A DNA stretch of 10,368 nt from Candidatus Thorarchaeota archaeon SMTZ1-83 (GTDB lineage Archaea > Asgardarchaeota > Thorarchaeia > Thorarchaeales > Thorarchaeaceae): the NCBI GenBank assembly GCA_001563325.1, contig LRSK01000104.1:1-10368 (forward strand), in the 5' to 3' direction. The stretch's first letter is position 1. Each line of letters opens with the position of its first letter. The position numbers and the translations under genes are program-made. The notes beneath the pieces are model-generated. The model worked only from the letters and a program-made list of their open reading frames with translations, was not told the origin of the DNA and made no database searches. Below are positions 1-5,847 of the stretch, in pieces.

Positions 1-56
1 GGGAATAGTTGTTGAGTATCCGTCTTGGGATAGGCTTCAGACACAGTTTGACCCAC
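1..56 (-). CDS. Possible start of a further gene, cut by the left edge
   Basis: An open frame begins with GTG at 56-54, six bases after the pelota stop codon, and stays open to the window edge, reading MGQTVSEAYPKTDTQQLF. Eighteen codons are too few to recognise a family, and no clear Shine-Dalgarno sequence precedes the GTG. The only support is position: same strand, directly behind pelota, where the next gene of the operon would be expected. It could equally be chance. Confidence 0.2.
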   Translation of the reverse strand, partial: MGQTVSEAYPKTDTQQLF

Positions 57-61
57 TGTGA

Positions 62-1036
62 CTACTGCTCGACCCTGAATCTCAGGACTGCAGCGATGCC
101 ACCGATGCTCTGTAGTTGGTCGCCTGCAGGATGGTCAGTGGACACAATGTGAAACGCACCACGCGTCTTCTCTGCGCTCCTTATCAGGCTGTCAATCTTG
201 CGCCGCTGCTGTTCGTCGCCTTCACGCAGTTTCCTGTCGGTTATCAACAGGTGCTCGACAGCACCATATTGCACGGCCTTTGCGACCTGATCATCACCGT
301 ACGTCGCTAGACCATCATCCTTGGCGATATGTTCAATGACGCTTTCTATGAGCTGCGTTTCCTTCTCTAGCTTCAGACTCTCGATTGCCTTTGAGATTAC
401 CCCTCTGAAGAGAATCTCCTTCGCTCCAGGAACACCAATTGAGTTCGTACTCTCAACAATCACTTTCGTACTCTCAACAATCACTGATGGTAGATCTTTC
501 AAACCTGCGCTGTGAAGATACTCATTGAAGTGGTCCTTGACGAATCCCGGGCCTGCAATGACTACGAGTCCAATCTCGTTCTGTTCTAATTGTGAACGTA
601 CTGCGAGGACCACCTGGGAGAAGAAGTCACGCATCGATGCATCATAGGACTTCTGGTCGCCCCTTTTCCGGGATATGGCAGTCCGCACACGCACTGCCTC
701 CCGAATCCCAAAGTCCGCAACCAGAAAGAGTTCTGCGAGGCCATCTTCGATAGTGACGAGCAGCGTGACAGGTCGCTGTTCAGCCTTCTCGGCCTCCTTC
801 AGACGCTCAAGCATGTATCTCGGCCAATGGTCCTTGATGATCGTCAGCGTGTGTCCCGGTTCGACATTGAAGGTGTGATGTGATCCCAAGCTGACCATGT
901 CACTAGGCCCTTCCAGAATAACTCCCTTGACCCTCACGCGCTTTGAGAATGCATGGAAAGCAACATCCTCCACTTTGAGCTTGAGAGTCATCGGCTTGCG
1001 AACGCTATCCTGTTTTCTTGCGTCCTCATCTCCCAC
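62..1036 (-). CDS. pelA: Pelota (aDom34), mRNA surveillance/ribosome rescue factor, N-terminally truncated frame
   Basis: Pelota is the eRF1-like factor that enters the A site of stalled ribosomes and, with ABCE1, splits them for no-go decay. The 324-residue frame matches the family along its length: the rest of the Sm-like N-terminal domain (GSHHTFNVEPG at 51-61), the central eRF1-like domain with its AGPGF motif (161-165) and ESTNSIGVPGAKEIL block, and the C-terminal domain ending DHPAGDQLQSIGGIAAVLRF. The frame opens at a GTG without a Shine-Dalgarno sequence, and a stop lies ten codons further upstream. Archaeal Pelota is usually about 340-360 residues and starts with a strand followed by a DDLWHLYN-type motif, which is absent here. 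The true N-terminus lies just upstream in another frame (see 1054-1116). Residues 185-197 carry VIVEST twice, from a 21-bp duplication. It follows the ATPase gene on the same strand. Either the gene is genuinely broken or the assembly lost bases. Family identity is certain; intactness is doubtful. Confidence 0.93.
   Translation of the reverse strand: MGDEDARKQDSVRKPMTLKLKVEDVAFHAFSKRVRVKGVILEGPSDMVSLGSHHTFNVEPGHTLTIIKDHWPRYMLERLKEAEKAEQRPVTLLVTIEDGLAELFLVADFGIREAVRVRTAISRKRGDQKSYDASMRDFFSQVVLAVRSQLEQNEIGLVVIAGPGFVKDHFNEYLHSAGLKDLPSVIVESTKVIVESTNSIGVPGAKEILFRGVISKAIESLKLEKETQLIESVIEHIAKDDGLATYGDDQVAKAVQYGAVEHLLITDRKLREGDEQQRRKIDSLIRSAEKTRGAFHIVSTDHPAGDQLQSIGGIAAVLRFRVEQ
444..485 (-). repeat. 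Perfect 21-bp tandem duplication inside pelota
   Basis: Bases 444-464 and 465-485 are identical 21-mers set head to tail. They are in phase with the gene, so the protein reads VIVESTK VIVESTN. Normal Pelota proteins have a single copy of this strand before the conserved loop. The two copies have no substitutions, so the duplication is recent, or is an assembly or polymerase artefact. Confidence 0.95.
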
Positions 1037-1053
1037 CTTGACTCTTCTGGTAG

Positions 1054-1116
1054 TTCGAGAGTTTCAATCTTGATGACGATTCTTCCACCTTTCATATCTC
1101 GTTTGAGTACCTTCAA
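1054..1116 (-). pseudogene. pelA: Out-of-frame N-terminal fragment of pelota
   Basis: Reading down from the TTG at 1116-1114 gives MKVLKRDMKGGRIVIKIET followed by Leu-Glu, a typical archaeal Pelota N-terminus. A GGTG element lies just upstream, and the preceding ATPase stop is at 1146-1144. The frame then diverges, while the downstream frame resumes at about 1054 with TTRRVKVGDEDA, also typical Pelota sequence. Joining the two frames would need restoring 3n+1 bases. By comparison with the family, about 18-20 residues (the DLWHLYN...GD segment) are missing. The simplest reading is a deletion of about 58 or 61 bases, in the genome or in the assembly. Confidence 0.8.
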
Positions 1117-1143
1117 GGCGACACCATCAGGAAAACATTGGTT

Positions 1144-2583
1144 TCAGAAGAAATAGTCTCCGTAGTTCTTGGAAGATAGTTGTTCTCTCGTTGCGCTAGG
1201 AAGGTGACTACCGTCCATTTCAATCCCTCTGCTCAGTGTTTCCGCCCGTTCTACATGTTCAGGTAGAACTAGCTCGGCCCTCTCCTGTACTGCCAAATCA
1301 CCTGCAATCCTGATTAACCCTCCCAGCTCTCGGAGCCTCAGAGTGAATGCATTACGCTCTCCATCGAATCTCTGGGCCATTCTCTGTGCAGTCTGTAAGA
1401 CCTTCTGAGCGGATTCAGTAGCAAGATGCGGTATCTTGCCGTCCTCCACTACTGTCTGGGTCATGAATCGTACGAGGGCATTGGCATTTTCAGTTGTCTT
1501 CTCCATCCACGAGTTGAGCATCACCTCATATCCATAGCCGCGTATTCGTGACCTCAGCGGAGGAAGTATCTTGAGCAAATCTTCAAGATTGCAGGCAGCA
1601 AACAGGATGAAGTCACACGGCACATCATCCACACGCACAGCCGCACCTGAGCTGCTTGGGTTGTGGCCCACGATTGGATAGAAGCCATCTTGCATTGCAG
1701 TGAGAAGGTGTTTCTGGTGGGTTCCCAGGGCCGATATCTCATCAATGTAGAGGATTCCCTCATGCGCCTCATGGATGGCTCCCGGAACGACCTTTGAGTA
1801 GGGTGCTGTTCCCAATGGCTCTGTATTTCCATAAGGATCATGCTTCACATCACCGAGAAGCTCTACTGGGCTTGCCCCGCTCACTCTAATGAATCTTGAA
1901 GAATTCTGCGAGATCAGAATAAGGTCTGGGTACTCCTGATTGCGTGAAACTATGGGCTCCATTCCGTCACTACGATGGCATACCACCTTTATCGTATCCT
2001 CACCGATTCTGTCGTAAGTAATAGTGTGAGGAGTGCCCTCAATCTCTTCGCGTCTAGTGATACTCCTAAGTGCCGGTTCTTTCATGACATCTAAGGTTCG
2101 GAAGAGTCCAGAGAAGGATGCATATTCCTCTGCTCCCTCTGCAGTCCATTCACATCTTTTCGGCGAATCACACTCCATGCAGACGTATTGACTTGGCAGA
2201 GAGTAGCTTCCACACCTTGAACAGCGATATCCCATTCGCACACCGATATCAAAAGGAAGGTCATCAGGCCTGACGTAGACCGTATCGGGTATGTCCTCTG
2301 GTTCTTCCTCCTTACGTTGGCCTCTTTTCCTGACGATGACCTTTGGTCGATTGGGTTGAGATGGATTGTGGCTTATGAGAATCTGTTCCTGGGGCTCTGG
2401 AAGAAGAGTATAGGCCTCCTTCGCAATGAGAGACTTTCCAGTTCCAGGAGGTCCACATAGCAATACATGTCTTCGTTGCTCTACCGCAGAACGCACTACA
2501 GCGACAGCATGTTTTTGACCAACAACCTTCTCAAATGGCTCATCTGAGATTGGTACTTCTGCTGTCGATTCTATATCATCCAT
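1144..2583 (-). CDS. LonB-like AAA+ ATPase with zinc-ribbon insert and no protease domain
   Basis: This is a P-loop ATPase of the archaeal LonB / Mg-chelatase-like AAA+ group. In the 479-residue protein from ATG 2583 I see the entry motif FEKVVGQKHAV, Walker A GPPGTGKS (44-51), Walker B ILYIDE (277-282), sensor 1 FAACN (Asn332), a probable arginine finger in PPLRSRIRGYGYEV (Arg344/346) and the helical lid with RLRELGGLIRIA. Between Walker A and B, where archaeal LonB has membrane helices, there is instead a soluble insert with a four-cysteine zinc ribbon (Cys121, 124, 135, 138). The protein ends after the lid, so the Ser-Lys protease domain of LonB is absent. It is probably a cytosolic remodelling or motor ATPase; the substrate is unknown. 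A TTG at 2637 would add 18 residues. No Shine-Dalgarno sequence marks either start, and I prefer the ATG. It lies between dnaG and pelota, 27 bases before the pelota TTG, which suggests shared expression and perhaps a role in RNA or ribosome quality control (inference). Confidence 0.85.
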   Translation of the reverse strand: MDDIESTAEVPISDEPFEKVVGQKHAVAVVRSAVEQRRHVLLCGPPGTGKSLIAKEAYTLLPEPQEQILISHNPSQPNRPKVIVRKRGQRKEEEPEDIPDTVYVRPDDLPFDIGVRMGYRCSRCGSYSLPSQYVCMECDSPKRCEWTAEGAEEYASFSGLFRTLDVMKEPALRSITRREEIEGTPHTITYDRIGEDTIKVVCHRSDGMEPIVSRNQEYPDLILISQNSSRFIRVSGASPVELLGDVKHDPYGNTEPLGTAPYSKVVPGAIHEAHEGILYIDEISALGTHQKHLLTAMQDGFYPIVGHNPSSSGAAVRVDDVPCDFILFAACNLEDLLKILPPLRSRIRGYGYEVMLNSWMEKTTENANALVRFMTQTVVEDGKIPHLATESAQKVLQTAQRMAQRFDGERNAFTLRLRELGGLIRIAGDLAVQERAELVLPEHVERAETLSRGIEMDGSHLPSATREQLSSKNYGDYFF

Positions 2584-2642
2584 AATCGCATCTGAGTTAT
2601 CGAGCTTCAAGTCTCTCGTAAGCCCGTTCCGGCCCAAATATG

Positions 2643-2681
2643 AAACTGTGAGTATTACTGGACTCTAGCCTCTCACTGTTT
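2643..2681 (-). repeat. Inverted repeat between dnaG and the ATPase gene
   Basis: AAACTGTGAG (2643-2652) and CTCACTGTTT (2672-2681) are complementary at 9 of 10 positions across a 19-base loop. On the transcript this is a hairpin that overlaps the dnaG stop codon. There is no T-run behind it, so it is not an ordinary terminator. It could be a processing site or a translational spacer. Confidence 0.5.
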
Positions 2682-3930
2682 ACTGACCCAGTTCATCAAA
2701 CGTGAGAATCCCTAGACCTGGCGGTCGCTTCTCGATGTCTGCGACTGCCGCTCCAATGAGGAGTCTCGCTTTCTTGGCGCTGGCCATGTCTACTAGACGC
2801 TGTGTTACCACTCCATCCAGAACTATAGCATCGGCTTCATCAAGACCCTCGAGAGTCTTAGCCAACTCAGCAACGCCACACTCAACTATGACCTTCTTTT
2901 TCGAGTCGAATATGGTGGCCTTGAAGGCCTCCTTAATCTCGGCTATCTTCTCGATGTAGACATCGTCCACACTCTCCCGCACCATTCGTGGGCTTGCTCT
3001 CGGTTTCCTGTCTACCGGAGCCTCAACTCTTCTTGGCTTGGGTTCCCGTCTGGTCTTGGTAGGTCGTTTCTTGGCTTCGCGTGGCTTTCTACCACTTACC
3101 AGAGCCAGTGCTTGGTCTGCTGGAATCTGTGCCTGGAGGGCCTTCATAACTTCTCGTCTAGTCAGTTCCTCGACTTCCTTACCTTCAGGAGCTCTCGCGA
3201 TGTAGTCAACCCTGGCCACTTGCATGAGTTCTCTCAGAATCAGGTCGCCGCCTCTGTCCCCATCAAGAAATGCTATGACCTTCTTCTTCGATTTCCTAGT
3301 TAGATCAGTTATCGTCCTTGGAACACGAGTGCCTTCTACGGCGATTGTGTTGTTGATGCCGCATTTCATCAGGTTGAGCACGTCGGCTCTACCCTCGACG
3401 ATTATTATCTCGTCACTGCTAGTGAGCTCGGGACCTGCAGGCAGTTTGTCTGCGCCATACTTGGTTATGGGTCCTTTTCGCGCTCTTGTGACAGCAGTCG
3501 TAATCTCTCCTGCTCCGGGTGCGATCTCCTCCTCCCACCCCTTCAGGATACTAATCGCTCTGCTTACAACCTTTCGACGCTTTGCTCCTCGAATATCCTC
3601 TACCTTCTCAATAGTGACCTTCGCTGTGCAAGGCCCAACTCTGTCGACAGTTTCGATAGATGCAGCAAGAATCGCTGTTGCAGTCTTGTTCAGGGAAACT
3701 GGAATGACAATCTCGCCTTTGCTAGTTCCACCCTTTGACGTAATTGCAATCTGGAGTCTTCCAATGCGCCCTGTGCGCTGAAGTTCTCTAATGTCTAGGT
3801 CCTCGCCCAAGAGACCCTCTGTCTGTCCGAACAATGCTCCCACGACGTCTGGCTTGTCAACTACTCCGTCAACCTCAATCTTGGCTCTTATCACGTATTT
3901 TGCAGTACTTGAATCAAAGTCTGTTCCCAA
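2680..3930 (-). CDS. dnaG: DnaG, archaeal primase-family Toprim protein (exosome-associated)
   Basis: This is archaeal DnaG, which carries a Toprim catalytic fold, has primase activity in some archaea and is a stable partner of the archaeal exosome. The 416-residue length is normal. Motifs present are the N-terminal DnaG domain (YVIRAKIEVDGVVDKPDVVGALFGQTEGLLG), the Toprim signature VEGRADV (Glu180, Asp183) and FLDGDRGGD (Asp223, Asp225, Asp228), then a Lys/Arg/Pro-rich linker (about 280-310) and a conserved C-terminal domain ending GILTFDELGQ. No catalytic residue is missing. The start is TTG at 3930-3928, supported by AGGAG nine bases upstream and by an in-frame stop at 3945-3943. It heads the minus-strand cluster dnaG, ATPase, pelota, with 96 bases (or 42 if TTG 2637 is used) before the next start. 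Its pairing with Pelota favours the RNA-degradation role as the reason for the clustering (inference). Confidence 0.97.
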   Translation of the reverse strand: MGTDFDSSTAKYVIRAKIEVDGVVDKPDVVGALFGQTEGLLGEDLDIRELQRTGRIGRLQIAITSKGGTSKGEIVIPVSLNKTATAILAASIETVDRVGPCTAKVTIEKVEDIRGAKRRKVVSRAISILKGWEEEIAPGAGEITTAVTRARKGPITKYGADKLPAGPELTSSDEIIIVEGRADVLNLMKCGINNTIAVEGTRVPRTITDLTRKSKKKVIAFLDGDRGGDLILRELMQVARVDYIARAPEGKEVEELTRREVMKALQAQIPADQALALVSGRKPREAKKRPTKTRREPKPRRVEAPVDRKPRASPRMVRESVDDVYIEKIAEIKEAFKATIFDSKKKVIVECGVAELAKTLEGLDEADAIVLDGVVTQRLVDMASAKKARLLIGAAVADIEKRPPGLGILTFDELGQ

Positions 3931-3939
3931 TGATGGTGT

Positions 3940-3944
3940 CTCCT
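3940..3944 (-). promoter_or_regulatory. Shine-Dalgarno AGGAG that fixes the dnaG TTG start
   Basis: AGGAG on the minus strand lies nine bases before the TTG. No other start codon is available between the in-frame stop and the conserved N-terminus, so this site decides the unusual TTG start. Confidence 0.75.
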
Positions 3945-3993
3945 ATGACGTAGTGCCACGTGCCATCTCATGTCATTCTGACACAGCTCTTCG

Positions 3994-3999
3994 TTATTT
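3994..3999 (-). promoter_or_regulatory. Candidate TATA box for the dnaG cluster
   Basis: AAATAA on the minus strand lies about 65 bases before the dnaG start, which would give a leader of roughly 40 bases. It is the most AT-rich element close upstream. Two CACGTG palindromes, at 3957-3962 and 4007-4012, flank it exactly 50 bp apart. This is positional inference only. Confidence 0.3.
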
Positions 4000-4060
4000 G
4001 ACTCGTCACGTGCTTGGAGCTATCTCCCATCTCTTGATTTTCGACCAGTGATATACCAGC

Positions 4061-4134
4061 TGAGTCTGACTATGAGTCTGTCCTATGCATTCGTAATGAT
4101 AATCCTGTGATTCTGATGATCTGATGAATGATAA
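4061..4134. repeat. Cluster of short direct repeats upstream of dnaG
   Basis: TGAGTCTG occurs at 4061-4068 and 4073-4080 (12-bp period). TCTGATGA is perfectly tandem at 4112-4119 and 4120-4127. AATGATAA occurs at 4095-4102 and 4127-4134. The cluster lies 130-200 bp upstream of the dnaG start. The repeats resemble TGAT-core protein-binding sites or C-box sequences, but no matching D boxes are found for a C/D guide RNA. Confidence 0.6.
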
Positions 4135-4230
4135 GTGTCCGAAGACATTAGCGACGGCTTCTCGGTGACCCGTTAAGATTTGGTCAGCGAACCCGTGGCT
4201 CATGATATGATGATTTGATAATTGCAAAGT

Positions 4231-4252
4231 GCGCCTGAATCCTGTTCAGCGC
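4231..4252. other. Stable hairpin with a single bulge
   Basis: GCGC(C)TGAA pairs with TTCAGCGC around a five-base loop, giving eight base pairs with one bulged C. No T-run follows on either strand, so it is not a standard terminator. It may be part of an RNA or a fold in the upstream region. Confidence 0.45.
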
Positions 4253-4728
4253 TGCCTTACAAGCTCAGTTTGGGAGTGTGCCGTATTTGAACATGTCGTT
4301 AGCACCATTTCTTCACGGATAGCACTCTATTATGACAAGCCTAATAACGATTCGTTCAGATATTGTACCGTTCAGGAGAAACGGCCCGTTCACGAGGGCG
4401 CACTGAGGTTCTGCCTGTGAGGTGTTGCGCAAGGAACGGGTGACAGCCTGGACTGGTGCTTGTCAAGAACCAATAGGACGAGCCACAACGGACTCACAAG
4501 ATGGGGACGATGTCCTTAGATGAAGCGTGGGTCACCCAGGTCTCGTACATTGACAGGCAGGTCGGTGCCACCAATGCCCATCACGAGACAACTCAGCAGA
4601 GCCGGATGATATTCCGATGCTGTGAAGCTGGGAGTTAGTGGTATGGGGCACAGGCATCGGCCACTTCATCTTGTTTTTACCAACTCAGACAATCAAGCTC
4701 AATGAGTACACAAGACGCACTCAATCGA

Positions 4729-5376
4729 CTATGTTTGCGCAAGTGTGTCTTCATTGGTCCTACGGAAACTAGGCAGTAGCTTTCCAGATTGTTTCATGTA
4801 CTCAAGATACTCTTCACCAAACTCATCTATCATCATCTGTTCTTCTCTTGGAATCCTCTTGTAATTGACCCAGATTGAGAACCCGAAGAAGACCAAGACA
4901 AGGAGGTCTAACGAAATCAGAATCAATCCCGCCGTGTAGATGAAGATTCCCAAATACATGGGATGTCTTACTCTCTTGTAGGGTCCACTAGTGACTAGTC
5001 TGTGATTCTCCTGCAGTTCCAGCGCGATTGACCACTGCGTATCGAGGTGCCTGTGGACCCAAGCCAAGTAGAAGAGTGGAGCAATTCCCATTACTATTCC
5101 GAGCCATTGAACCCACTCACCAAGAGGAAGTCGTGTCCATGTCCACCAAGGCGGCGCCAAGAGATAGAGAACAAGCCCTATTCCTCCTATCGCAGTCACG
5201 ACAGCTGTAAGAATCATGAAGGATTTGCCCTCCTCCTCCATCGCTGTATTCAGTTTCTCCTTGATTCCTACAAGACTATCGTGAGTCTTTGTCTTTCGAC
5301 CATAGTACCCCCTGACAATTCCCAGACATACCCAGAGAAGAACGAATGAGATCCGAAAGAAGAAACTCATCTCCAT
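4729..5376 (-). CDS. Membrane methyltransferase of the isoprenylcysteine/phospholipid (ICMT/PEMT) type
   Basis: An integral membrane methyltransferase of the isoprenylcysteine carboxyl methyltransferase / phospholipid N-methyltransferase superfamily, which uses S-adenosylmethionine on lipid-linked substrates at the membrane. The 215-residue protein has hydrophobic segments at about 4-22, 53-73, 89-105, 141-156 and 158-170. It carries the diagnostic C-terminal block SGPYKRVRHPMYLG (130-143), with the HP.Y core, and REEQMMIDEFGEEY (177-190), which together form the cofactor site in this family. I start it at ATG 5376 because AGGTGAT lies four bases before it. A TTG at 5400 lies inside an inverted repeat, and ATG 5370 is a second choice. 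It appears to be transcribed alone, with its own TATA-like box and two inverted repeats upstream, so its expression is probably controlled by a repressor. The substrate cannot be read from the sequence; a membrane lipid or prenyl-linked compound is possible. Confidence 0.85.
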   Translation of the reverse strand: MEMSFFFRISFVLLWVCLGIVRGYYGRKTKTHDSLVGIKEKLNTAMEEEGKSFMILTAVVTAIGGIGLVLYLLAPPWWTWTRLPLGEWVQWLGIVMGIAPLFYLAWVHRHLDTQWSIALELQENHRLVTSGPYKRVRHPMYLGIFIYTAGLILISLDLLVLVFFGFSIWVNYKRIPREEQMMIDEFGEEYLEYMKQSGKLLPSFRRTNEDTLAQT

Positions 5377-5380
5377 TGCC

Positions 5381-5387
5381 ATCACCT
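5381..5387 (-). promoter_or_regulatory. Shine-Dalgarno AGGTGAT of the methyltransferase gene
   Basis: AGGTGAT is fully complementary to the 3' end of archaeal 16S rRNA (AUCACCU) and lies four bases before ATG 5376. It selects this start among TTG 5400, GTG 5385 and ATG 5382, 5376 and 5370. Confidence 0.75.
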
Positions 5388-5392
5388 GCTGT

Positions 5393-5409
5393 GATGCCAA
5401 GATGGCATC
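5393..5409. repeat. Perfect inverted repeat just before the ribosome binding site
   Basis: GATGCCA AGA TGGCATC is a perfect 7-bp inverted repeat with a three-base centre. It ends five bases upstream of the AGGTGAT element, so it lies within the predicted leader of the methyltransferase transcript. It could act as a DNA operator or as a hairpin affecting ribosome access. Confidence 0.6.
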
Positions 5410-5430
5410 CTGAATATGGTCGGTTCAATT

Positions 5431-5446
5431 GTTAGATGCGTCTAAC
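5431..5446. promoter_or_regulatory. Probable operator: perfect inverted repeat abutting the TATA-like box
   Basis: GTTAGA TGCG TCTAAC is a perfect 6-bp inverted repeat with a four-base centre. It directly abuts the TATA-like element, on its downstream side relative to the methyltransferase, and covers the space up to the predicted transcription start. That is the expected place for a dimeric winged-helix or TetR-type repressor to block transcription initiation. The regulator is not encoded in this window. Confidence 0.6.
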
Positions 5447-5455
5447 TTTCATAAG
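5447..5455 (-). promoter_or_regulatory. TATA-like box of the methyltransferase gene
   Basis: CTTATGAAA on the minus strand lies about 75 bases before ATG 5376. With the usual archaeal spacing, transcription would start near 5424-5428, giving a leader of about 50 bases with a Shine-Dalgarno sequence at its end. It falls six bases beyond the stop codon of the upstream gene, so the methyltransferase has a separate promoter. Confidence 0.5.
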
Positions 5456-5460
5456 TCTTC

Positions 5461-5847
5461 TCAAGTGCGCTTTCGTGTCAGCGGCCAGAGAACAATCAAC
5501 AGACCAATTCCAATCCATATTATGGTCCACGACACCCTGAATGCTAGGTTTCCGACGATGAAGGCGTAGATGAAGGTGTCCACAGGGTTGAGTGGTGTTT
5601 CGGTCCAGTCTGGAATGCCCGGCGCTAGAGGATCACGGGGGAAAGGAAAGAGTGCGCAACGAGAGTTCGGCCAAGTGAGCCCGGTTTCCACATCACCTTC
5701 CACAAACTGAGATACATACTCTATTCTATCAAGGTATGCATTCGACTGATAGATGACAAGGGCTACAAGAAGGAGTGCCAGTAGCGAAATCGGGCGGAAT
5801 CTTGTCTGAGTTCGTTCTGTACTCGCTACGGTAGTGTGCGCAGTCAT
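5461..5847 (-). CDS. Small two-helix membrane protein, last gene of the membrane operon
   Basis: I do not recognise a family. From ATG 5847 the 128-residue product has a basic N-terminus, a first membrane helix at about 19-34, a loop of some 65 residues rich in Pro, Asp and Trp and with one cysteine (Cys64), a second helix at about 103-123, and a basic tail (TRKRT). By the positive-inside rule both ends are cytosolic and the loop is outside. The ATG overlaps the TGA of the preceding gene in an ATGA arrangement, typical of translational coupling. TTG 5877 and ATG 5856 are longer alternatives. The overlap suggests it works with the two membrane proteins encoded before it, perhaps as a small partner subunit (inference). 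Confidence 0.75.
   Translation of the reverse strand: MTAHTTVASTERTQTRFRPISLLALLLVALVIYQSNAYLDRIEYVSQFVEGDVETGLTWPNSRCALFPFPRDPLAPGIPDWTETPLNPVDTFIYAFIVGNLAFRVSWTIIWIGIGLLIVLWPLTRKRT

Larger units (their letters stand above)
4000..4728. other. Long spacer without a recognised gene
   Basis: This stretch lies upstream of dnaG and downstream of the methyltransferase gene. Short open frames exist (for example 4229-4420 plus, 4006-4227 minus), but their translations resemble no family and lack good ribosome binding sites. I looked for a tRNA T-arm, for RNase P or SRP RNA consensus segments and for paired C/D boxes, and found none that holds together. What is visible is a cluster of short direct repeats (4061-4134), a hairpin (4231-4252), the small inverted repeat AACGGCCCGTT (4379-4389) and several GC-rich short stems between 4390 and 4660. 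An unrecognised structured RNA or a decayed gene remains possible. Confidence 0.6.

Noticed and set aside
3224..3781. Long plus-strand open frame of 185 codons opposite dnaG
   Set aside because: It lies wholly antisense to the conserved dnaG gene, and its composition is what the reverse complement of that gene gives.
3957..4012. Two CACGTG palindromes 50 bp apart upstream of dnaG
   Set aside because: Six-base palindromes are frequent by chance, the flanks do not extend the symmetry, and no archaeal regulator with this site is known to me. They are mentioned only with the candidate promoter.
4006..4227. Open frame of 73 codons on the minus strand upstream of dnaG
   Set aside because: The translation is low in hydrophobic core residues, resembles no family and crosses the direct-repeat cluster. 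It is likely chance.
4207..4238. ATGATGA followed by CTGA, resembling box C and box D of a guide RNA
   Set aside because: The spacing between the boxes (21 bases) is long, and no C'/D' pair exists on the same strand, so a C/D sRNA is not supported.
4229..4420. Open frame of 63 codons on the plus strand in the large spacer
   Set aside because: It has no recognisable motif and no Shine-Dalgarno sequence, and its GTG start lies inside the 4231-4252 hairpin region. It is likely chance.
4729..5400. Longer methyltransferase starting at TTG 5400
   Set aside because: The TTG lies inside the 5393-5409 inverted repeat without a ribosome binding site, whereas AGGTGAT is well placed for ATG 5376.
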